Source: Telopea speciosissima (taxonomy: Eukaryota; Streptophyta; Magnoliopsida; Proteales; Proteaceae). From it: a stretch of DNA of 64,000 nucleotides. The stretch lies in contig NC_057919.1 in NCBI RefSeq assembly GCF_018873765.1, forward strand, positions 20,252,698-20,316,697, written 5' to 3'. The position numbers and the translations under genes are program-made. Under the pieces are notes generated by a model. That model did no database searches. It worked only from the letters and a program-made list of their open reading frames with translations, and was not told the DNA's origin. Below, piece after piece: positions 57,800-64,000 of the stretch (positions within the stretch are counted from its first letter, which is position 1; every line of letters starts with the position of its first letter).

Positions 57800-58170
57800 A
57801 CGTCATTAATAGTGAATTGAATTCAACAACTACCAATCACATTTGGGAATAATTGATCTTCCACTGGAAACTATGGTGTTAGATATTAAGTGGATCTTTA
57901 GAAAGAAATTGAAACTTGATGGATCATTTGATAAGTTTAAAAAAAAAAAATCTAGATTATTGATAGATTCTCTTAAGTAACATAGATTACTAATATAATA
58001 TTTTTGATATTCATTACATCTATATACAAAATTGTTATATATCAAATGGTTATAAAGACTGCATTTTAAATAAAGATTTGAAAGAAGAAATTTATGTTAA
58101 ACAATCTGAAAGTTGTATTGCTCTTGCATAATAACAAAAAAATGTGCAAATTTGTGAAGCCTTATTAATT
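57800..58170 (+). pseudogene. copia reverse transcriptase fragment
   Basis: NHIWELIDLPLETMVLDIKW followed by FRKKLKLDGSFDKFK matches the start of copia RT (NxTWELVDLPxGxKPIGxKWIFKxKxKxDGxIDKYKA). Up to 58,100 further pieces such as YIKWL..., a decayed HQMDVKTAFLNG, and ERRN... are readable in shifting frames. No catalytic motif survives. Confidence 0.7.
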
Positions 58171-58449
58171 TCACAGGTCGGTTAATTCTTGAACAAGAAC
58201 ACAAAAGTGTACAAACTTGTGAAGTCTCTATCAGTATGGTGGACCATGTATTTGAAATGACCTAACATCTTCAACATGTGATTTATCCATGAAAAAAGTG
58301 GCGCCTTGATCCAACCTCCAAGCAGGGTCGTGTCAACCTCAATTCCATGTTCACGCTTACACCATTTCATGCCGGACCAGAACCCCCACACAACTCCGTT
58401 AAATGCGGAGTTCTTCTTTTCCATATTTAATTGCTTAAGACCTCCTTCC

Positions 58450-58480
<31 letters not shown>

Positions 58481-59654
58481 AATTGAAAGATTTTCACTTT
58501 AGAATGTTGAGAGAATAGACTATCAAGCTACAGAGACAGAGAGATTGAAGCCTGGGAGAGTGGAGATTGCATTTTTCCGGTTCTGTCATCTCAAATTTCC
58601 CAATCTGAAGCCACTTTTCCCGGAGTGCTCTACATTTTAATCCCTCTCTTCATGACACTAAAAAAGAGATTTAGTTTATGTTTTTTTATTCTAATAATTG
58701 ATTATTTAATTTAATTTGCCTGCCTTTAAGATAAGAAAAAAATGGAGGGAAAGATCGAGTAGAAGAAGAAGAAGAAGGGAAATCTCTCGTGTTTTGATAG
58801 TTACAGAGAAATCAAAATTATGTGACGCAAAGTAACTACAATGTGACATTTCGTTGGGATAAATGTTTTGCTGCTACACACTTGTAGGAGGAATGTTCCT
58901 GTAACGCTGCTGGCAGTCAAGGAAATGAAATAATTCACTGTACCTTGGGGTACATAAATATCTTTCTACATTTTGAATTTTTTAAATTACCCTTTTAAGA
59001 TTTCGTTCTCTCGCTGGTCACTTGTTGGGATTGGGAAGTTGGTACCTACGAGTTTGGTTCCTCTACATGTACGTGTGAGACAACCACTTGTCTTGTTTTT
59101 ACCATTTACAAGGAAAGAAGGAGTATTTATGAAAACAAAATAAACATTTGATTGGCTTTGAAATGTCAATCTTTTCCTTTTCCTTTTCCTTTTCTACACA
59201 ACCCGGTCCAACCAAACCCCTAATTAAATCGTGCCCACCCTCTCTCTCTCTCTCCTCTTGGTGAATGGTGGTGTATGTACAATTGTATATAATTGAATAA
59301 ATGGAACAGATGGGAAGGATCACCCATCTTCTGCAACCGACCTCTCTTCCAATCCAACCTTGATGAGAAAACCTTATGAAGCCTGCGCATCCCTAATTCA
59401 TCATTTCCCAAATCGAATTTCTCGGGATTTAAGTTCTTCTCGTGTCTCTCTCTTTATCTGACAGAGGGAAAGGAAAGAGAAGCCTCGAGAGGCATCTGTT
59501 CTGTTCTTGTTTTGGATTTATTCTGCACTTATGGATCTCTTTAATTCATTTCTCTTAAAAGTAGCTTTAAATTAATTTCTGCCCTTCCAAACCCCTCACC
59601 CAAATTCGGGGATCTCTATCTATCTCTGGTTTGAATGTAAATTGGTAGTCAGTG
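58171..59654. other. upstream region of the IRX15-like gene
   Basis: No gene seen. (TC)n tracts lie at 58,457-58,481 and 59,240-59,253. A TATA-like TGTATATAATTG is at about 59,283, and the CT-rich stretch 59,400-59,640 looks like a 5' leader. The minus-strand ORFs here have no domain. Confidence 0.4.
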
Positions 59655-60596
59655 ATGAAGAACACCACCAATACCAACAGCAACAACACGAAACTCATCC
59701 TCCTCCATTCCTCGCTCCACAAGCAAGTAGGGGCTCACCGTCTATGGGTTCTTGCCTTCGTCTCCTTATTCACGTTCGCCTTCCTTCTTACCCTAATCAA
59801 CACTAGGAATTTCATCACCAATTCCTCCTCCTCCTCCCCTTTTCCTGGCATTAATGGCCAAACCCGGTTGACTACCACCGTCGCAGATGTCCTCCTCCAC
59901 TACACCGCCAATTCCAACACCACCGACAAAATGACCGCCGCCGAGCTGAAATCCATCGCCGAAGCCCTCAGCAGTTGCCCCTCCAACCCCTGCAATTTCT
60001 TAGTTTTCGGGCTCACCCACGAAACCTTCCTCTGGAAAGCCTTGAATCACAATGGCCGTACTGTTTTCCTGGACGAGAACGAGTATAAAATCGCGAAATT
60101 AGAGGAGAAACACCCCGGCATGGAAGCGTACGACGTGTCTTACACAACCCAGGTGAGCCAGATGAAGGAACTGATCATGTCTGCAAGGGAGCATATTCGG
60201 AAGGAGTGTCGACCAGTCCAGAATCTGCTCTTCTCCGACTGCAAGCTTGGGATCAACGATCTCCCCAATCACTTGTACGAGGTGGCTTGGGATGTGATCT
60301 TGGTTGATGGGCCCAGAGGGTATAACCCGTCAGCGCCGGGGAGGATGTCGACGATCTTTACCGCCGGTGTTCTGGCGAGGAGCAAGAAGGGTGGGTATTC
60401 GAAGACCCATGTGTTCGTTCACGATTTCAATAGGGAGGTGGAGAGGGTTTGCAGTCAGGAGTTCCTTTGCGGAGAGAACATGGTGGAGTCCAAGGACCTG
60501 CTAGCCCATTTCGTAGTTGAGCGAAGGAATGGCTATGTCTCGGAATTCTGTCGCAACCCTACATCGCCATTGATGTCATCAGTATCAACATCATAA
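59655..60596 (+). CDS. IRX15-L: IRX15/IRX15-L-like DUF579 protein, xylan biosynthesis, 313 aa
   Basis: Intronless ORF of 313 codons plus TAA. The start is the ATG at 59,655; the GTG one codon upstream is not a plant start. A short cytosolic N terminus (1-28) is followed by one membrane helix (~29-49, LWVLAFVSLFTFAFLL) and a luminal DUF579 domain (~75-300), a type II Golgi protein. Family motifs seen are FLVFGL (115-120), TVFLDEN (136-142), WDVILVDGPRGYNPSAPGR (212-230) and THVFVHDFNR (251-260). The length fits Arabidopsis IRX15 and IRX15-L (~320 aa). In Arabidopsis the two are redundantly required for normal xylan chain length and glucuronic-acid methylation pattern in secondary walls. Related DUF579 proteins (GXMT) methylate glucuronic acid on xylan, but an enzymatic role for IRX15 itself is not settled. 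The reading frame is intact and GC-richer than its surroundings. Whether it is closer to IRX15 or IRX15-L cannot be decided by eye. Confidence 0.9.
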   Translation: MKNTTNTNSNNTKLILLHSSLHKQVGAHRLWVLAFVSLFTFAFLLTLINTRNFITNSSSSSPFPGINGQTRLTTTVADVLLHYTANSNTTDKMTAAELKSIAEALSSCPSNPCNFLVFGLTHETFLWKALNHNGRTVFLDENEYKIAKLEEKHPGMEAYDVSYTTQVSQMKELIMSAREHIRKECRPVQNLLFSDCKLGINDLPNHLYEVAWDVILVDGPRGYNPSAPGRMSTIFTAGVLARSKKGGYSKTHVFVHDFNREVERVCSQEFLCGENMVESKDLLAHFVVERRNGYVSEFCRNPTSPLMSSVSTS

Positions 60597-61540
60597 TCCT
60601 CTTTATGAGCTGATGATTACTGGAGCATCCAATAGAAATTTCATCCTTTGTTAATTTACAGTTTTTTTTTTTTTTTTTTCTTTATACATATTTACATAGT
60701 GAGGGAAAGGTGTTTGTGTAATTGTGTCATATAATTTTCAAATACAGGGTTTGAAAATGAAATATCAGCAAGAGTAGTATTGGTTCCTTGTGTATCGCTT
60801 TCACCTCACCCCCTCTCCTTCAGGAAAAGAAAAAATCACCGACAGTTGATACCTTAATTTGGGCAAATTCGGGTTTCGGTAACAGAGGGGTAAAGAGACA
60901 AACTAAAGTTTTAATCTTTATAGATAGAGAGAGGGAGAGAGGAAGAGTGTCTGTGACGACCATCAGGGGAGAAGAAGAAGACTGGTCCGGCGGAGAGAGA
61001 GAGAACATCGGTGGAAAGGAGAACTGAAGAAGACTGGTAAAGGCGTGGAGCATAGAGGGACGAGGTATAAGTGTATAACACTATAATGTGATGTTATGTA
61101 CTATGTGCGAGTAAGAGTGAAGGGTTGCTTTAATTAGCAGTTTCTTGTGAACACAATGCCATGGACTGAGGGTCCATGGATGGAGAATAGACTTTGGAGT
61201 TTGGAGGGAGGGACCAGAGACTAAGGGAGAGAAAGTTCAAGAAGCTGTCGACTTCAACTCTAATTCCAAACTCCCTTTAATGGGACAAGGTTGGAAAGCC
61301 GCCAGGCTGCCTACCTTGTGTTTATCTCTGTTCCCTCTTCCACGGGAAAGGATCACCTCCCTACTTTCCAGTTTCCATACCACCCCTCCCATTGAGCAAG
61401 GCCCCCCACTAATATGGAGCAGGCTGTGTGCCTAACCCTAATAAATTTTACAGCTCGACTTCTTTTCGGCTTACCATAACTTGACACTTGTCATGCATAT
61501 TAAGAACCACATGGAGAGGTAGTGTTACCAATTCGAGTAG
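60597..61540. other. 3' region of the IRX15-like gene
   Basis: The 3' UTR contains a T run (60,662-60,679) and AAATGAAATATC-type sequence near 60,757 that may serve polyadenylation. A (GA)-rich stretch is at 60,924-60,945. No further gene. Confidence 0.4.
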
Positions 61541-62040
61541 ATGTTTTAAGTAGGGCTGCAATAGGATCGGGTTGGGTCGAGCTTTTTGAAACCCTGGTCT
61601 AACCTTGAGTCTCCTTAATTTGGCCTTAGGCAGTCCAGACCTGACTATGGGCCTGAAAAATCCAATAATTGACCCGCCCTCTAGATCGAGCTGAACTGAC
61701 TTTGATTGGCCCTGACAGTGAAGATGGGGAAGGGGGATGTAGGTGAGCCAAGCAAAAAGAAGAAGAAAAAGACGACGAAGACGAGAGAGTCATGCCAGGT
61801 CAAGCCAAAGTTGAGGGGGGATGGAAAAGACATAAATTTTCCAATCTTGGCCCGCCCTCAGGGCTAGGGTATCTCAACCCAATCATCTCAATAAGCCCAT
61901 TTCGGAATTCAAAATCAGACCTACCTTTAAACGGAGTTAGTAAAGTAAGGCCAATCAAGAAAGCAAATGACTCTTGGCCTCATGTTGAGCTTGAGTATGG
62001 CTTAAAGGCCCATATGGATGATCTTATCTTCTACTATTAG
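61541..62040. repeat. decayed dispersed repeat, relative of 34.7-35.0 kb
   Basis: It opens GTAGGGCTGCAATAGGATCG and then has GGGTTGGGTCGAGC, GGCCCTGAC and TAAGGCC words with the same order and spacing style as 34,685-35,040. No coding. The 82-codon ORF here is chance. Confidence 0.45.
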
Positions 62041-63167
62041 GCCCAACTAAAAAATCTACACCAAAAGCCTCATTAATTAACTCGAATACCCATAAGGCCC
62101 AGGTCAATCCCTTCATATAATGCACATATTATTGGAATCAATCAAATCCAGTTTTTAATGCCTATATCGGAATGGACCCATTGAATCGGCTCAAAATTTT
62201 TTACCCAAAAAAAAAGGGTTAAAAATTAATAAAAAATTGAAAAAAAAAAAAATTACAGTTCACACCTGGAGAGGAGAGAGAGAGAGAGAGAAATCCTCTA
62301 CCTTAGAAGTATGGGCTATAACGCACCAGAAGCAAGCAAGTGCGCTAGGCACTTCACAAAGCGGTTTTTATTAAAGAAGAAGACATCGGAATCGGAATCG
62401 GAATCGTCCAATCTTATTCCAATCCTGTCAAGGGCGAATTTTCGGGTCTTTTAATGATAATACATTTTTTTTCAAATTAGTAAATTCTACCATTTCATAA
62501 AAATATTACATTAAATAATTTTTACTTTTTTAAAAATATTTTTTTACCTTTACATTAAATAGTACACTAAATAATTTTTTAGTTTTGAAAATAAGACAAG
62601 ACAAATAAAAAATAATAACAACTTCTTAAGTTCACCACTTTCGTGATAACAACACTTACTCTTGTTTCATGTTGGAATTTAATTAATCCGATGAGTGTTC
62701 TCTATTACATGGATCCACCTTTGCCTAATACATCCATCAAGTGGTTGGAGAAGCGTAGCCATGTGAAAATCACTCGCACAAATATTGTGACATCTCTCAT
62801 TTCCCTTTCTCTTCTTACCCTAGTCCCCAAAAAAAAAGGTTTGCCTTTCTTTGGGTCAGTTTAGTTTTTTTTTTTTTTTTTTTTTTTCTTATTTAAGTTT
62901 GTCTTCACCCACCATTCTAGGGTTCACAAATCTCTCCAAGGGTTTTTGCATATTCGAAAATACTCTCCCATCACCCTCTCCCACCCCGTGGTAAACCTAG
63001 GTGGAGGGAAACTCAATCCTTTGTTTTATTACAAAAACGACAGACATGTGGGAAGGAGGACCATTGGACCAAATCCTTCAGGGTCAGGGTTGGTACGGTG
63101 GTATTGTTGCATGGTTTCGGATCTTTGCATTGTACGTATGACCAATAGTTCCACGAGTCTGGATCCT
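62041..63167. other. intergenic, no gene seen
   Basis: (GA)n at 62,274-62,291; CGGAATCGGAATCGGAATCG at 62,388-62,407; a long T run at 62,860-62,887. 62,965-63,020 matches the end of the repeat near 18,700 (GGTGGAGGGAAACT). Confidence 0.4.
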
Positions 63168-63330
63168 CTACTTCTGCCTGCCCCTACTTTCGTGTGTGCC
63201 CTACACACAACGAGGCGCACAAAGACCACCTTAATCCCGTTCGGATAAGGCACTCGGGCAGGGGTAAGGCGGTCTTTGCGTTCGCCGTTGTATGTAAGGC
63301 GCACACGAAAGTAGGGGCAGCGGAAGTAGA
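63168..63330. mobile_element. strong foldback hairpin, ~70-bp arms
   Basis: The left arm CCTCTACTTCTGCCTGCCCC, TACTTTCGTGTGTGCCCTAC, CGCACAAAGACCACCTTA mirrors the right arm TAAGGCGGTCTTTGCGTTCG, GTAAGGCGCACACGAAAGTA, GGGGCAGCGGAAGTAGAGG. Identity is about 85-90% with a ~25-base loop. The symmetry makes the ORFs on both strands share peptides such as FVCALHTT. Confidence 0.7.
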
Positions 63331-64000
63331 GGATGTCGATTCTAGGTCCTGCTCTCTTGCTTCTATAGTTCTATTCCTCGTCTGCCAATGGCTTCCGACT
63401 TCCGGTCCATTCCAATTACAGGTTGCAAAGAATATCGATCGCTGTCTTTCCTCTAGTCTGATATACTGTTGATTCATGGTTTTCTTTTCTAAGATACTTA
63501 AGCGATTTTTCACTCGAAAGTTTTGAACCCTTTTAACATCATAGAGAATGAATTACGAAAACAATCCCCAGAAGAATTTTCACTACTATAGTGTTCGATG
63601 AAATTTGTGTCAAATCTCCTTGAAATGAAAAACCCACAGATTCTTGTCTTCCAATAGCAGTAACCAGTCCTGGGCATTTGTGATCTTCCCCCTACTCTGT
63701 CGTAGAGTGATCACTAAAGATTGCTGCACTTTAGGGCGTAGGAGGAAGTGGTAGAGATTTATTAATCGGTGACTTTGGTCTGAGAGGAAAAGTTTTTGCT
63801 TGAATGAAAACTGAGATGATTGAGTTCCTGGTTTTCATTGTCACTACTGGTTGGTGTAGGAAAATATTATCGAAGGAGTTGTGTTCTTTTGTGTGTTTTT
63901 GATGTTGTTTGAAAGCAAGAAACGATGGACTTCTTGTATTCTATCTCTGAGCTACAAATCGTGTGTCAAAGTCTTTATAATTTTAAAGTGCCAAAGCCAA
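63331..64000. other. right edge, no gene seen
   Basis: Moderately AT-rich, with a GAAATGAAAAACCCAC stretch and no recognisable coding or repeat. It could be an intron or UTR of a gene outside the window. Confidence 0.3.

Larger units (their letters stand above)
53836..58170 (+). mobile_element. degenerate Ty1/copia element with duplicated 5' part
   Basis: A segment A+B (A 53,836-54,650 and B from ~54,655) is repeated with a 1,637-base offset as A' (from 55,475) and B3 (56,299-56,610), and an extra B copy lies at 55,129-55,420. B is the start of a copia gag. Only B3 continues into the rest of gag, an integrase tail and reverse transcriptase up to about 58,170. All of it is riddled with stops. 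A may be the LTR or leader; it carries a nested foldback element in both copies. Confidence 0.65.

Noticed and set aside
59652..59654. GTG as start of the IRX15-like protein
   Set aside because: Plant nuclear genes start with ATG; the adjacent ATG at 59,655 gives the expected N terminus.
63029..63513. ORFs of 91-109 codons on both strands with shared peptides
   Set aside because: Caused by the 63,168-63,330 inverted repeat.

Overview
This is nuclear DNA of a flowering plant, most likely a dicot. The signs are intron-containing genes with GT/AG borders, plant-only families (a DUF579 xylan protein, an LRR-III receptor kinase, a KIN-14-type kinesin tail) and AT-rich intergenic DNA full of plant transposon types. 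I cannot name the species. Gene density is low: four genes I would defend, one small candidate gene, and well over half of the window as recognisable or degenerate repeats.

Layout: 1-1989 is the 3' end of a gene resembling the KAC/KCA (KIN-14A/B) kinesins, with its 3' UTR beyond. 3-9 kb is intergenic, with foldback/TIR elements and a diverged duplication. 9.0-9.6 kb has a TATA box and a 109-codon ORF. 10.2-11.0 kb has microsatellites and a hairpin. 12.6-15.5 kb is a decayed minus-strand Ty1/copia element. 15,881-21,432 is a two-exon minus-strand gene for a 192-aa CxxC zinc-finger protein; its 5-kb intron holds a Tourist-like element and a ~1-kb TIR element. 22,013-23,345 is a Pack-MULE carrying an exon of a RopGAP gene. 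25.1-25.8 kb is a MULE-like element broken by a retroposed sequence. 27,456-28,861 is a second MULE with long TIRs and a perfect 10-bp target duplication, inserted into an older foldback element. 29,840-32,232 is a minus-strand LRR receptor-like pseudokinase. 32-59 kb is intergenic: a putative LTR, a tRNA-derived SINE candidate, RNase H relics, foldback repeats, a 176-base run of C, and a copia relic with a duplicated 5' part (53.8-58.2 kb). 59,655-60,596 is an intronless IRX15/IRX15-L (DUF579) gene. The last 3.4 kb has degenerate repeats and a strong hairpin.

The receptor kinase and the IRX15-like gene probably form one ancestral neighbourhood. Their closest Arabidopsis relatives, as I recall them, are adjacent genes on two chromosomes (At5g67200/At5g67210 and At3g50230/At3g50220). 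Here about 27 kb of repeats separates them. I found no operon-like system, CRISPR array or novel defence system. The most interesting content is the transposon biology (gene capture, nested insertions, an abundant GC-rich foldback family) and the retained gene pair.
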